The position numbers and the translations under genes were made by a program. From the NCBI GenBank assembly GCA_024233285.1, contig JACKPU010000001.1:1-64000 (forward strand): a stretch of 64,000 bases of DNA, in the 5' to 3' direction. Positions 52,682-61,703 of this stretch are shown in pieces. Origin of the DNA: Opitutaceae bacterium (GTDB lineage Bacteria; Verrucomicrobiota; Verrucomicrobiia; Opitutales; Opitutaceae). Positions within the stretch are counted from its first letter, which is position 1, and each line of letters starts with the position of its first letter. The notes below the pieces were generated by a model. That model did no database searches. It had not been told where the DNA came from and was given only the letters and a program-made list of their open reading frames with translations.

Positions 52682-53854
52682 ATGTCCACGCCCAAACCCG
52701 GTGTCCTAGCGCTTGAAGATGGTAGTGTGTTTCGCGGCCTCGCCCACGGGGCTGACGCAACCATTGCCGGCGAGTGTGTTTTCAACACTTCGATGACCGG
52801 TTATCAGGAGATCCTGACCGACCCGTCCTACTTCGGCCAGATCGTCACGATGACCGCGCCGCAGATCGGCAACTACGGCATCAACCCCGAGGATGCCGAG
52901 GCCGCCGCGCCCAAGTGTTCCGGCTTCGTCGTGCGCGAGATGTCGCCCGTCGTCAGCAATTGGCGCGCCCAGCAGTCGCTCGACGCTTACCTCAAGCAAT
53001 ACGGCATTCCCTGTGTCAGCGAAATCGACACCCGCGCGCTCACGAAGAAACTTCGTGTGGACGGTGCCATGAAGTGCTGCCTCAGCACCCTGCCGATCAG
53101 CGATGCCGAGGCCGTCAAGCTCGCCAAGGCATGGCGTGACATGGCTGGCAGCGACTACGTGAAAGATGTTTCCTGCAAGGAGCCCTACATCTGGCGCGAA
53201 GACGACCCGCAGAACTACAACGCACCCTATTTGCCCGTCGGCACCACGATGAATGCGCCGGGCATTCCCGAAAAGCGTTTCCGGGTGGCGGCCTTCGACT
53301 TCGGCGCCAAGTTCACCATCTATCGCAAACTCATCCGCCACGGCTTCGAGGTGCAAGTGTTCCCCGCCGATGCCACTGCCGAACAGGTGCGCGAACACCA
53401 GCCTGACGCGGTTTTCCTGTCCAACGGCCCCGGCGACCCCTCTGCCCTCCCCTACATCCATAAAACCGTCACCGGCCTGCTGAAAGAATACCCCATTTTC
53501 GGCATCTGCCTCGGCCATCAAATGCTTACGCACGCGCTGGGCGGCTCGACCTACAAGCTCAAGTTCGGTCACCGCGGCGGCAACCAGCCGGTCAAGAACC
53601 TCGAAACCGGCCGCGTCTCCATCACCGCGCAGAACCACGGCTTTGCCACCGACCCGCAGAGTCTCGAAAAAGGCGGTGCCATGGTCACCGAGATCAATCT
53701 CAACGACAACACCGTCGAAGGACTGCGTCACAAGGAGCTGCCCGTGTTCTCGGTGCAATACCACCCGGAGGCCGCGCCCGGTCCCAACGATGCCGATCCG
53801 CTCTTCGTGGATTTCTACAATCTGGTGGAAGCCCGCAAAGCCGGCAAAATTTGA
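52682..53854 (+). CDS. carA: Carbamoyl-phosphate synthase small subunit
   Basis: A 390-residue class I glutamine amidotransferase. The N-terminal half has 'VFNTSMTGYQEILTDPSYFG' and 'QIGNYGINPED'; the amidotransferase half has 'FLSNGPGDP', the nucleophile Cys in 'FGICLGHQ', and catalytic His/Glu in 'VQYHPEAAPGP'. It supplies ammonia to CarB for pyrimidine and arginine synthesis. carB is not within the window. The ATG at 52682 gives the normal N-terminus. Confidence 0.95.
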   Translation: MSTPKPGVLALEDGSVFRGLAHGADATIAGECVFNTSMTGYQEILTDPSYFGQIVTMTAPQIGNYGINPEDAEAAAPKCSGFVVREMSPVVSNWRAQQSLDAYLKQYGIPCVSEIDTRALTKKLRVDGAMKCCLSTLPISDAEAVKLAKAWRDMAGSDYVKDVSCKEPYIWREDDPQNYNAPYLPVGTTMNAPGIPEKRFRVAAFDFGAKFTIYRKLIRHGFEVQVFPADATAEQVREHQPDAVFLSNGPGDPSALPYIHKTVTGLLKEYPIFGICLGHQMLTHALGGSTYKLKFGHRGGNQPVKNLETGRVSITAQNHGFATDPQSLEKGGAMVTEINLNDNTVEGLRHKELPVFSVQYHPEAAPGPNDADPLFVDFYNLVEARKAGKI

Positions 53855-53870
53855 GGGTGAACGAATAGAA

Positions 53871-53898
53871 GGTGGACGCGCAGGTCTCTCTGTGCGTC
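53871..53898. repeat. Short palindromic repeat, family 2 (copy 2)
   Basis: GGTGGACGCGCAG-GTCTCT-CTGTGCGTC, a 9-bp stem with one G-T pair, is the inverted counterpart of the element at 20820-20843. It lies 16 bp after carA. The remaining gap to 54046 shows nothing else. Confidence 0.55.
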
Positions 53899-54046
53899 AA
53901 ACCCGCCAGCACAGGGGCGCGCCGGCCAACCCTGTTTAGAATTTCCGGCGCACACGTCGGTGCGGATCCATCATATCCATGAGTAGGGTCCCGCCGCACG
54001 GTTTTGGCTCGGAAATCACCCGCGGTCCCGCCAGATTGCCCGCACT

Positions 54047-54382
54047 ATGAGCGACCCCGAAATCGTTTACGACAGCCGCGACATTGAGGACAACCGGGTC
54101 ATGGCGATCCTCGCCTATATTTGGATTTTGTTCCTCGTTCCTCTGCTCGCCGCCAAGCAATCGCGCTACGCCCGCTACCACGCCTATCAAGGCGTCACGC
54201 TCTTCATCACTTGGATCGCGGTGCAGGTCGTCGGCTGGATCCTGCCCTACAATTTGAGCGGCCTCGCCACCATTGCCTCGCTCGGTCTCCTCGTGCTCGC
54301 CGTCATCGGCATCGTCAACGCCTACAATGGCAAAGCCAAACCCTTGCCGCTGATCGGGAAGCTGCTGGAACCGAAGAGCTGA
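54047..54382 (+). CDS. Small membrane protein, Tic20/DUF4870-like
   Basis: A 111-residue protein with about three hydrophobic segments: 'VMAILAYIWILFLVPLL', 'YHAYQGVTLFITWIAVQVVG' and 'ASLGLLVLAVIGIVNAYNG'. The conserved 'RYHAYQGVTLF' and terminal 'IGKLLEP' resemble small Tic20/DUF4870-type membrane proteins. Function unknown. It overlaps the following TonB-domain lipoprotein by one base (TGATG), so they are coupled. Confidence 0.7.
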   Translation: MSDPEIVYDSRDIEDNRVMAILAYIWILFLVPLLAAKQSRYARYHAYQGVTLFITWIAVQVVGWILPYNLSGLATIASLGLLVLAVIGIVNAYNGKAKPLPLIGKLLEPKS

Positions 54383-54831
54383 TGGTCGTGAAATTCATAG
54401 CCGTCACGATTTTCACTCTCATTGCCGCCTTGGTTTCAGGATGCGCCTCCACCGCGCCGGCCCCCGCTACGAGGCCCAATGCTTCAACCTTGGGTGCTCG
54501 CACGCCCGTCCCCTTCGTTGACGATACGCCTTACACGGGATCTGCCATCGACGTCAGTAAAGTTGACGCCGTGCCGGTTCCCATTTTCAGGGTGGCACCC
54601 CAGTATCCCGCTCAATTTCGGCGCCATCGCATCAATGGCGATGCTGTCGTCGAGTTCGTCGTCGACATTGACGGCAGCACCACCGAACTCACCGCCCGCC
54701 GGGCCACCGACCTCGCCTTTGCCAAATCCGCCATCCAAGCAATTTCCAAGTGGACCTTCCAGCCGGCCCAAAAGGATGGCCGAGCGGTGCGTTGCCGGCT
54801 GCAAGTTCCCATAGTTTTCCAAATCAATTGA
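54382..54831 (+). CDS. Lipoprotein with TonB C-terminal domain
   Basis: A 149-residue protein with a lipoprotein signal ending 'LIAALVSGC' and a C-terminal domain 'VAPQYPAQFRRHRINGDAVV' ... 'AISKWTFQPAQKDGRAVRCR' that matches the TonB C-terminal fold. TonB-family energy transducers touch outer-membrane receptors; here there is no transmembrane anchor but a lipid anchor, so it may be a TonB-like adapter. It is translationally coupled to the membrane protein before it. Confidence 0.75.
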   Translation: MVVKFIAVTIFTLIAALVSGCASTAPAPATRPNASTLGARTPVPFVDDTPYTGSAIDVSKVDAVPVPIFRVAPQYPAQFRRHRINGDAVVEFVVDIDGSTTELTARRATDLAFAKSAIQAISKWTFQPAQKDGRAVRCRLQVPIVFQIN

Positions 54832-54922
54832 GATCAGCGGAGACCACCTTACCGCGCATTCGCCGAAACGCGGAAAGCCACCGCAGATTTACTCCGGAAT
54901 TAGCTTCTTTTCGACATCACCC

Positions 54923-55426
54923 ATGGAAACTCCTCCGCTCGACACTCCAACCGCACGCGAAATCCGTGTGCAACATCTCACCCACGAAGTTTCCGTTCAA
55001 TCGATCGGCGCCCTCTACATCCTCGGCGCCGTCATCAGTCTCGTTAGTGCCGTCATGGCCGCGACTGAGGGGCAGGATCAGATTGGTCGCGTGATTGTGC
55101 CGCTGCTGCTAGTGGCATTCGGCGGGGCTCAATTATGGATCGGCCTGAAGCTCTGGCGTCTTGATCCCACGGCCAAGGTTCCGGCCACGATTCTCGCCTG
55201 CGTCGGCCTGCTGGCATTTCCTTTGGGCACCTTGATCAACGCCTACGTGCTTTATCTGATCCATTCGGCCAAGGGTCGGGTGGTGTTCGGAGCGGACTAC
55301 CAGTCGGTGCGAGCGGCCACCCCTGACATCAAATACCGGATGCACTGGATTCTCTGGGTGGGCTTGGCCCTGCTCATCGTGTTTATGATCATCGCGTTCA
55401 TCAATCTGATGAACCCGCCGGCCTGA
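54923..55426 (+). CDS. Hypothetical membrane protein (167 aa)
   Basis: Four hydrophobic segments ('IGALYILGAVISLVSAVMAA', 'IVPLLLVAFGGAQLWIGLKL', 'ILACVGLLAFPLGTLINAYV', 'WILWVGLALLIVFMIIAFIN') with a short soluble loop before the last. No family recognised. It lies 91 bp after the TonB-domain lipoprotein on the same strand and may share its transcript. Confidence 0.7.
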   Translation: METPPLDTPTAREIRVQHLTHEVSVQSIGALYILGAVISLVSAVMAATEGQDQIGRVIVPLLLVAFGGAQLWIGLKLWRLDPTAKVPATILACVGLLAFPLGTLINAYVLYLIHSAKGRVVFGADYQSVRAATPDIKYRMHWILWVGLALLIVFMIIAFINLMNPPA

Positions 55427-55449
55427 AAACGACCGACGGATCGATCGAA

Positions 55450-55560
55450 TCACCGCAGCCACTGTTCGAACTTTTCCGCATCCTTCGGCGTGCCCGGGCC
55501 TGTCATCGGTCCGTGTTCACGGCAATGACCGGCCAACCGTCCAAGCAGGGGCAATTCGGG
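55450..55560 (-). pseudogene. 3' remnant resembling the end of kdsB
   Basis: On the minus strand the frame ends 'GPGTPKDAEKFEQWLR', twelve residues (TPKDAEKFEQWL) identical to the kdsB C-terminus at 57061, and the DNA of the two copies differs mainly at third positions. Upstream the match fades within about 35 residues and no start is found. The fragment flanks the sialidase gene on the side opposite intact kdsB, suggesting a partial duplication or a decayed second cytidylyltransferase. Confidence 0.55.
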
Positions 55561-55570
55561 AAAACAAAGC

Positions 55571-57019
55571 TCAACCGTTGCGATGCCCAGCTGCGGCATC
55601 CGTGAGAGACCAACGCACCACAGCCGTGGCGATGCCCCCCTTGTTGGCCGCCTGACCATAGAGGAACAGGGCCGAAAAGTTACGCCGCAAATGCATGGCC
55701 GTGAGGAGGGGATCATCCCGCACGAAGTCCCGGTAACGGTGGGAATAGGTATTCTGGAGTGATGCCCAATAATCAAAAACCTCCTCCTTCAGGTATTCCT
55801 TGCGGTCGGCCAGCGCCAGGATGTCGGCATCAATCAGCGGGTAGGAGAAGGGCGTGACAAAAGTGCCGTCGGGCAGTCGCAAGGTGTTCCCAAAACAACC
55901 GGCGTTCCGCATCGGGTCCGGCGTGCAGTCATCGATGACCGCCACGTCACGACTGAAATCACAGTCGATTGTGCCGTCAGCGTTTTCTTCGATGATTACC
56001 GCCTGCACGCCCACCTTGCGATGAATGCAGCCGGAGCCCTCCGGCGGAATTTCCCGCACCGTGTAGGTGAGAAGCATGCGTCCGCCGGCCAACGGCACGA
56101 TGGATGGATACATCAAGGAAGGAAAACCGATGGCGCGCACGGGCATCCAGGTCGTGCCCGCATCCGTCGAGGTGAACAGGACTTGACCGTCAAAATTGTC
56201 CGTCTCGGTGCCCCCCTTGAATCCCGGGTCATGCGCCAGTGGGTTGGCAAACCTGGCAAAGCCAAAATCGACTCGGGCCAGCATCATCAGGCGGCCCAAG
56301 TTCGTGTGGAAAGCCACACCCTCCGTAAAGAATGAGCGGGAAATTCCGCTGTAAGTTACCCCGAAAACCGCGGCATCCGCGATCCGCCACGTCAGCCCTT
56401 TGTCATGGGACACGGCGACCCGGTGTCTGGCACCCACGCCAACACCGAGCCACAACCGGCCATCGGGCAGCTTCAGGATGTTGCGCGAACAATCGATGCG
56501 CTCGTTTACGCCGGCCCCGGTGGCCAGCCGGTCGATCAATGTGGTGGTGAAGGATGCGCCGCCATCGACCGATCGCGCAATGACCGTGTAGCTGTGATCC
56601 CGCTCGGCATGCGGATCCGGAAAACTGCCGCTGCCGTGAACGTCAACCTTGACGAAAAGCACCCCGTCAATGATCGAGACCGAGGGCTCGTGGCCACCCA
56701 CAAGCTCACGCACGTGGCGTCCCCTGCCCCACGTCTTGCCATCATCCCGGGATCGATAAAGCACCACATGCGAGGTCAGGGAACGGGAGGCATCACCTGC
56801 ATTCTCAGAAGTAAAAATCTCTTCGCTGTGGGTGTGGGCCACGAACATTACGATCTCGCCGTTCGGCAGACGTCCGATGTGCGGCTTGAAATTGTAGCGT
56901 CCTGGCAGGCGACTGATGGTTGCCGGCATCGCCGGCGCAAGTCGCACGGGGTTGATCACCCGCACGGCGTAAGGCTCCCCTTCCGATCTTTGGTCTGGTG
57001 CTGCGGAAGGGGGCTTCAT
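55571..57019 (-). CDS. Sialidase-like BNR-repeat protein
   Basis: A 482-residue six-bladed propeller protein with four Asp boxes: 'SRDDGKTWGR', 'SVDGGASFTT', 'SHDKGLTWRI' and 'STDAGTTWMP', and an opening 'INPVRLAPAMPATISRLPG'. No signal peptide is visible, so a cytosolic or non-classically located enzyme is likely. Members hydrolyse sialic acid or other acidic sugars, or simply bind glycans; catalytic residues cannot be fixed by eye. It is placed between kdsB and a kdsB-like remnant. Confidence 0.82.
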   Translation of the reverse strand: MKPPSAAPDQRSEGEPYAVRVINPVRLAPAMPATISRLPGRYNFKPHIGRLPNGEIVMFVAHTHSEEIFTSENAGDASRSLTSHVVLYRSRDDGKTWGRGRHVRELVGGHEPSVSIIDGVLFVKVDVHGSGSFPDPHAERDHSYTVIARSVDGGASFTTTLIDRLATGAGVNERIDCSRNILKLPDGRLWLGVGVGARHRVAVSHDKGLTWRIADAAVFGVTYSGISRSFFTEGVAFHTNLGRLMMLARVDFGFARFANPLAHDPGFKGGTETDNFDGQVLFTSTDAGTTWMPVRAIGFPSLMYPSIVPLAGGRMLLTYTVREIPPEGSGCIHRKVGVQAVIIEENADGTIDCDFSRDVAVIDDCTPDPMRNAGCFGNTLRLPDGTFVTPFSYPLIDADILALADRKEYLKEEVFDYWASLQNTYSHRYRDFVRDDPLLTAMHLRRNFSALFLYGQAANKGGIATAVVRWSLTDAAAGHRNG

Positions 57020-57060
57020 AAGTCATCGGTAAGCTGCACGCTCTGGGCAGTTCATCGGCG

Positions 57061-57804
57061 TCACCCCAGCCACTGTTCAAATTTTTCCGCGTCCTTCGGT
57101 GTGTCCACTCCGATGGTCGGATCCGCGGTGACGGCGCAGTGAATGTCGTAGCCGGCTTCGAGCACCCGCAATTGTTCGAGCTTTTCGATCTGCTCGTAAC
57201 GGCCCGGCGGCAACGAACCGAGCTTGGCCAGCAGATCGGCTTGGTAAGCATACAGGCCGAGGTGACGGTGGCAGGGATTGGCCTTCACCCAGTCGTCATC
57301 GATCGTCAGCCCGAGATCGCGGGAAAACGGCATGCGGGAACGCGAGAAATATAGAGCGCGGCCATCGGCGCGCATCACCACCTTGACCTGATTGGGATCA
57401 AAAAAATCGACGATACGCTGAAACGGCGTCGCCAGCGTCGCCATGGCGGCGCCCTTGGCGAGCAGGTCCGCCAGCGCGTTGATCTGCGCGGCGCTCACGA
57501 GCGGTTCATCAGCCTGCACATTGATGATTCGCGCGGCCTTGACCTTCCGGTTGGCCTCGGCGATGCGGTCCGTGCCGCTTTGATGCGCCGGATCGGTCAT
57601 GATCGCGCGAAACCCCGCCCCCTCCACGCAATCGGCCAGCAATTTGTCATCCACCGCGAACCACAACGCCATGTCCGGCACCTCGGACCGGATGCGCTCG
57701 GCCACCCAAAGCAACAGGGGTTTGCCCTTGATCGGATGCAGCAGTTTGCGCGGAAAACGCGTGGATTCGAGGCGGCAGGGGACGATGATCGCGAGATCGG
57801 ACAT
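57061..57804 (-). CDS. kdsB: 3-deoxy-manno-octulosonate cytidylyltransferase
   Basis: The 247-residue product shows all KdsB blocks: 'IVPCRLESTRFPRKLL' (CTP loop), 'KPLLLWVAERI', 'MTDPAHQSGTDRIAEA', 'INVQADEPL' and 'HLGLYAYQADLL'. It activates KDO as CMP-KDO for lipopolysaccharide inner core, which indicates a Gram-negative envelope with LPS. It is divergent from the HPr gene, sharing a 75-bp spacer. Confidence 0.95.
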   Translation of the reverse strand: MSDLAIIVPCRLESTRFPRKLLHPIKGKPLLLWVAERIRSEVPDMALWFAVDDKLLADCVEGAGFRAIMTDPAHQSGTDRIAEANRKVKAARIINVQADEPLVSAAQINALADLLAKGAAMATLATPFQRIVDFFDPNQVKVVMRADGRALYFSRSRMPFSRDLGLTIDDDWVKANPCHRHLGLYAYQADLLAKLGSLPPGRYEQIEKLEQLRVLEAGYDIHCAVTADPTIGVDTPKDAEKFEQWLG

Positions 57805-57879
57805 GGTTTAAGCCAGACTGAGGCATGGTTTTTAAGTTGCAAGCCGCGCCCGGTTGCAGGAATTTCCGCAGCTTATTTA

Positions 57880-58188
57880 ATGACAGCGATGGAGAAAAGC
57901 GAAGGCACCACTGCTCCCCAACAACTTACAAAAGAGTTGGTCGTGCAGAACAAGATGGGGATTCATGCCCGTCCCGCCGCCATGATTGTGCGCGTGACCA
58001 ACCGGTTCAAAGCCGATGTCTTCGTCGAAAAGGACGAGGAGCAGGTCAACGGCAAGAGCATCATGGGTCTCATGATGCTGGCCGCCGGCAAGGGCTCGAA
58101 GGTCAAGTTCCTCGTCAACGGCGCTGATGCCGCGCAAATGATCGCCGAGCTTGAGCAGCTTTTCGCCCGCAAGTTCGACGAGGCCTGA
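57880..58188 (+). CDS. HPr-type phosphocarrier protein
   Basis: A 102-residue protein from ATG 57880 (ATG 57889 also possible). It has the phospho-His loop 'NKMGIHARPAAMIVRVTN' and the regulatory Ser segment 'VNGKSIMGLMMLAAGKGS', so both His15 and Ser46 equivalents are present. HPr passes phosphate from PEP in the PTS, and Ser phosphorylation by HprK controls carbon metabolism. No enzyme I or II genes are nearby, so a regulatory role (as in incomplete PTS chains) is plausible. Confidence 0.9.
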   Translation: MTAMEKSEGTTAPQQLTKELVVQNKMGIHARPAAMIVRVTNRFKADVFVEKDEEQVNGKSIMGLMMLAAGKGSKVKFLVNGADAAQMIAELEQLFARKFDEA

Positions 58189-58199
58189 TCCCGCGCCAG

Positions 58200-59354
58200 C
58201 TACAGCTGGCGTTTGAGCGCGTGGTCCGCCGGAATATCTTTTCCCGACCAAGCCTGCTCCCAAGTCGTGGCCACCGCCGGATCGCGCCAAAACGGATCGT
58301 CGGCCGGCAATCCCAGCGGAAGCAACGCGGTGGAACACAGATACAGACTGCCCGTTGAAATGTAATTCTCGCCCAAGGCGGGCTGATGGCCGCTCAACCC
58401 GATTCGTAACCATCCCTGGGCATCAAACGTGCCCTCGGCCCCGAGACTCCGGCGGATCACGGCCGTGAGGGCCGCGCGGGCCTGCGCCGGTTTCATTTCC
58501 GGTGGCAACATATGCCGCCATGCCGCCATCGCCAGACCTTGGAATGCGGCGCACCGATACGCGATGGACCGTCCGATCACGGGAAAACTGCCGTCGGGCG
58601 CCACGAGCCTTTCCTGCACCGTCGCCCAGCGCGTCAAATGCTCCCGCGCCGCGCTTTGAAAGGCCTTCCATTCGTCCCACTGCTCGCCCACCCAATCAAG
58701 GGCTTCCACCAACATCGGCTGGATGACGTAAGAGTTGTAATAATCCCAATGGAATTCGGGTCCGTCGCCATACATGCCGTCGCCCACATACCACGCTTGG
58801 TGTTTGCGAATGCCGGCCAGGAGGCGTTCCTCATTACAACCCCCGCCGGCTCGATGCAGCCACACTTCCACCATGGTCGCGAACAGCCGCCAATTGCTGT
58901 CACCCGGCGGAATCGGGCGCGTCGCCTGCAATGCCGTCACCACATTCGCCTGCACGCGCGGTTCCAGTTTCTCCCAGAGTTCGCGAGGGGCGCGCACCAT
59001 TGCTTGCGCCAGAAACGCGGCGTCCACCAAGGGCTGCCGGCCTTGGGAAAAATTCATGAAGTCCGGCGACTTCGGATCCGTGGCCGCATCAATCGCGCTG
59101 CGCGCGAGCTTCGCCAACCGCCCGCGCAGACGGCCTTCCTCCGTGTCGTCCTCGCCCAGTTCCAACCACGGCGCAAGGCCGCACAGCAAACGGGCCAGCG
59201 CCTCGAGGTGCATGTAGTCGGGCCGATCCGAGACTCCCGGTGCGGCCTCCACCGGCATGATCGCTTTGAGTTGCCGCTGATCCAGCGCGCCGAGGACCGG
59301 CTCGGCGAGTTTGATCGCCATCTGGACCCACTCGCAACGATCGCCGGAGTTCAT
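58200..59354 (-). CDS. DUF2264 family protein
   Basis: A 384-residue protein matching DUF2264: 'YMHLEALARLLCGLAPWLEL', 'PLVDAAFLAQAMVRAPRELW', 'SNWRLFATMVEVWLHRAGGG', 'GDGMYGDGPEFHWDYYNSYV' and 'GRSIAYRCAAFQGLAMAAWR'. The (alpha/alpha)-barrel look and context in other genomes suggest a glycan hydrolase or lyase-like enzyme, not proven. Its ATG at 59354 overlaps the tatD stop by 4 bp, so it belongs to the tatD-M32 operon. Confidence 0.85.
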   Translation of the reverse strand: MNSGDRCEWVQMAIKLAEPVLGALDQRQLKAIMPVEAAPGVSDRPDYMHLEALARLLCGLAPWLELGEDDTEEGRLRGRLAKLARSAIDAATDPKSPDFMNFSQGRQPLVDAAFLAQAMVRAPRELWEKLEPRVQANVVTALQATRPIPPGDSNWRLFATMVEVWLHRAGGGCNEERLLAGIRKHQAWYVGDGMYGDGPEFHWDYYNSYVIQPMLVEALDWVGEQWDEWKAFQSAAREHLTRWATVQERLVAPDGSFPVIGRSIAYRCAAFQGLAMAAWRHMLPPEMKPAQARAALTAVIRRSLGAEGTFDAQGWLRIGLSGHQPALGENYISTGSLYLCSTALLPLGLPADDPFWRDPAVATTWEQAWSGKDIPADHALKRQL

Positions 59355-60154
59355 GCGGAAAGTCCGTAAAACGCCCGGGCATTGCGCGTGGTCACTTCCG
59401 CCAGTTGCGCGTAATCCACGCCGAACAGGTCCGCGCAAAATTCCGCGGTGTGCCGCACGTAGGCCGGTTCGTTGGGTTTGCCGCGATGCGGCACCGGGGT
59501 GAGATACGGCGCATCGGTTTCCAACATCAACCGCTCGAGGCCTTGCACCTTCGCCGCCTCGCGGACGTTTTCCGCGCTTTTGTAAGTGATGACGCCGGTA
59601 AACGACCCCCAGCCGCCACGCTGCATCAGCTCGCTGATTTCCGCCGGCCCTTCGGTGAAGCAGTGAAACACCACCTTCGTCCAATCCACGCCGCTCGCAT
59701 CCACCATTTCGACGCACTCGGCAAACGCGCCGCGTGAATGCACGACAACCGGGCAACCCAGCGTTTTCGCCAAGTCGAGCTGGGTGGCAAACGCCGCGCG
59801 CTGCCAACCAAAGATGCGTTCCGCCATCGCGGCCTCCTTCGGTAAATGAAATCGATCGAGCCCGCATTCGCCGAGCGCGACCGGTTGGATCGACCCGCTC
59901 CAAAAATCCGCCAATTGCGCAACCTCACTCCCCCATTGCTCGTTCACCGAACACGGATGCAGTCCCGCCGAGTAATACACGCGCTTGGGATGCGCCGTCG
60001 CGATGTCGCGATACAGGCCCCAATCGTCCGACGCGGTGCCGATCGTGACCAAAGTGTCCACTCCGGCCTCCGCGGCACGCGTCAAAGTGTTTTCCAATTC
60101 GCCGCGTTGGACGAAGGATTCGAGATGCGTGTGCGTATCGATCAGGCCGGTCAT
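59351..60154 (-). CDS. TatD family metal-dependent hydrolase
   Basis: A 267-residue amidohydrolase TIM barrel: 'LIDTHTHLESF' (first metal His pair), 'ALGECGLDRFHL' with Glu, 'VVVHSRGAFAECVEM', 'VFHCFTEG' and 'LMLETDAPYLTPVPHRGKPN' with the last Asp. TatD proteins are 3'-5' DNases involved in DNA repair and fragment turnover. The ATG at 60154 overlaps the M32 stop by one base. Confidence 0.9.
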   Translation of the reverse strand: MTGLIDTHTHLESFVQRGELENTLTRAAEAGVDTLVTIGTASDDWGLYRDIATAHPKRVYYSAGLHPCSVNEQWGSEVAQLADFWSGSIQPVALGECGLDRFHLPKEAAMAERIFGWQRAAFATQLDLAKTLGCPVVVHSRGAFAECVEMVDASGVDWTKVVFHCFTEGPAEISELMQRGGWGSFTGVITYKSAENVREAAKVQGLERLMLETDAPYLTPVPHRGKPNEPAYVRHTAEFCADLFGVDYAQLAEVTTRNARAFYGLSA

Positions 60155-61653
60155 CACGCGCAGTAAAGCGGCAGGTAGCGTTCGCGCAAATAGCGGAGCA
60201 GCGATTGCGGCGAAAGTTCCCCGCCGGTCACGCGACGTGAGAGCTCAAGCGCATCATATCGCTTGCCCGCCGCATGCACGTTTTCACGCAGCCAGTTGAG
60301 CAGGCCGGAAAAATCGCCCCGCGCGAATTCATCCTCGATCGCCGGACGCTGCGCCTTGATCGCATACCACAACTGCGCCGCCAGCATGTTGCCCAGACAG
60401 TAGCTCGGGAAGTAACCAAAGGCGCCGTCACTCCAGTGCACGTCCTGCAACACACCGGTGCGATCGCTGTCCGGCACCAGCCCGAGCAATTCCCGGGCCG
60501 CGGCATTCCACGCCTCGGGCAAATCGCGCACGGCCAGCGTGCCGGCAAAGAGGCGCTGTTCGATTTCAAAGCGCAGGATGATATGCAGATTGTAAGTGAC
60601 CTCGTCGGCATCGACCCGGATCAGCGTCGGCTCGACCGCGTTGACCGCGAGATACAGTTCGTCGGAGGAAACTCCCTGCGTCTGCGCGGCAAACGTCTCG
60701 CGAAACCGCGGTTCGAAATAGCGCCAGAACGCACGGCTGCGGCCGACTTGGTTTTCCCAGAGGCGGCTTTGCGATTCATGCACGCCCATGCCCGCGGCCC
60801 GGCCGAGTGCGGTGGCGTGATGCGCTAACGGCAGGCCTTGTTCATACAAGCCGTGGCCGGTCTCATGAATCGAACTGAACAGCGAATCGAGCGGCTCGTC
60901 CTCATTGAACCGCGTGGTCATGCGAATGTCAGCGCCGCTGCCGGAACAAAACGGATGCAACGACACGTCAATGCGCCCGCGGCGGTAGTTGAATCCAAGC
61001 TTCTCCGTCACTTCACGCAGAAAAGCCTGCTGCCCGGTGACCGGAAACCCGCGCAACAATTCCCGCTTCGCCTTGATCGGCGATGCCGTGATCTGGCGCA
61101 CGAGCGGCACGAGTGCCTCCTTCAATTCACCAAACAGTTTGCTGATGACCGCCGCCGACATGCCGGGGTCATGTTTGTCGATCATGTAGTCGTAGGCGCG
61201 GTCACCCCAACCGAGATAAGCCGCCTCCTGTTTCGCCAACTCGAGATTCTTTTCCAACACCGGCACGTAACTCGCAAAATCGGAACTCGCGCGCGCCTTG
61301 GCCCAGGCGTGATAGCCCACGCTCGATTGTGCGGCCTTCTCGCGGACGAAACTCGCCGGCAGCTTGGTCGCACGATCATAATCCCGCCGGGCTTCGGCCA
61401 CGACCACCCGCTCATCATCCCGCAAATCCAGCGAAGCGTCTTCCAGACTTTCCAGCAGGTCACCGAGTTTGGGATTGGTCGCGGCGGCGTGGATCGTCTC
61501 CGCCAGCACGGCGTGCTGTTCAGCGCGCAAGCCGGCACTGTCGGGCGGCAGGTTCACCTGTTCGTCCCAGCCCACCAGCTGGGCCACCGTTTCCAAGCGG
61601 TGAATGCGGTTCAGGTGGGTCAGCAATTCGGCATAGGCGGATTCAATCGTCAT
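60154..61653 (-). CDS. M32 family metallocarboxypeptidase (Taq type)
   Basis: A 499-residue cytosolic peptidase. The zinc motif HExxH is 'SIHETGHGLYEQGL', followed by 'GVHESQSRLWENQVGRSRAF' with the third ligand Glu; N-terminal 'ETVAQLVGWDEQVNLP' and the C-terminal 'IPFD'-like 'VHWSDGAFGYFPSYCLGNML' also match. It removes C-terminal residues from peptides. It heads a tight operon M32-tatD-DUF2264 with overlapping genes. The start ATG 61653 is preferred. Confidence 0.93.
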   Translation of the reverse strand: MTIESAYAELLTHLNRIHRLETVAQLVGWDEQVNLPPDSAGLRAEQHAVLAETIHAAATNPKLGDLLESLEDASLDLRDDERVVVAEARRDYDRATKLPASFVREKAAQSSVGYHAWAKARASSDFASYVPVLEKNLELAKQEAAYLGWGDRAYDYMIDKHDPGMSAAVISKLFGELKEALVPLVRQITASPIKAKRELLRGFPVTGQQAFLREVTEKLGFNYRRGRIDVSLHPFCSGSGADIRMTTRFNEDEPLDSLFSSIHETGHGLYEQGLPLAHHATALGRAAGMGVHESQSRLWENQVGRSRAFWRYFEPRFRETFAAQTQGVSSDELYLAVNAVEPTLIRVDADEVTYNLHIILRFEIEQRLFAGTLAVRDLPEAWNAAARELLGLVPDSDRTGVLQDVHWSDGAFGYFPSYCLGNMLAAQLWYAIKAQRPAIEDEFARGDFSGLLNWLRENVHAAGKRYDALELSRRVTGGELSPQSLLRYLRERYLPLYCA

Positions 61654-61703
61654 GCCGCGACTCCACACTTCCACGCCGCCAAAAGCCAGCGCACAAGTGG
61701 GGC

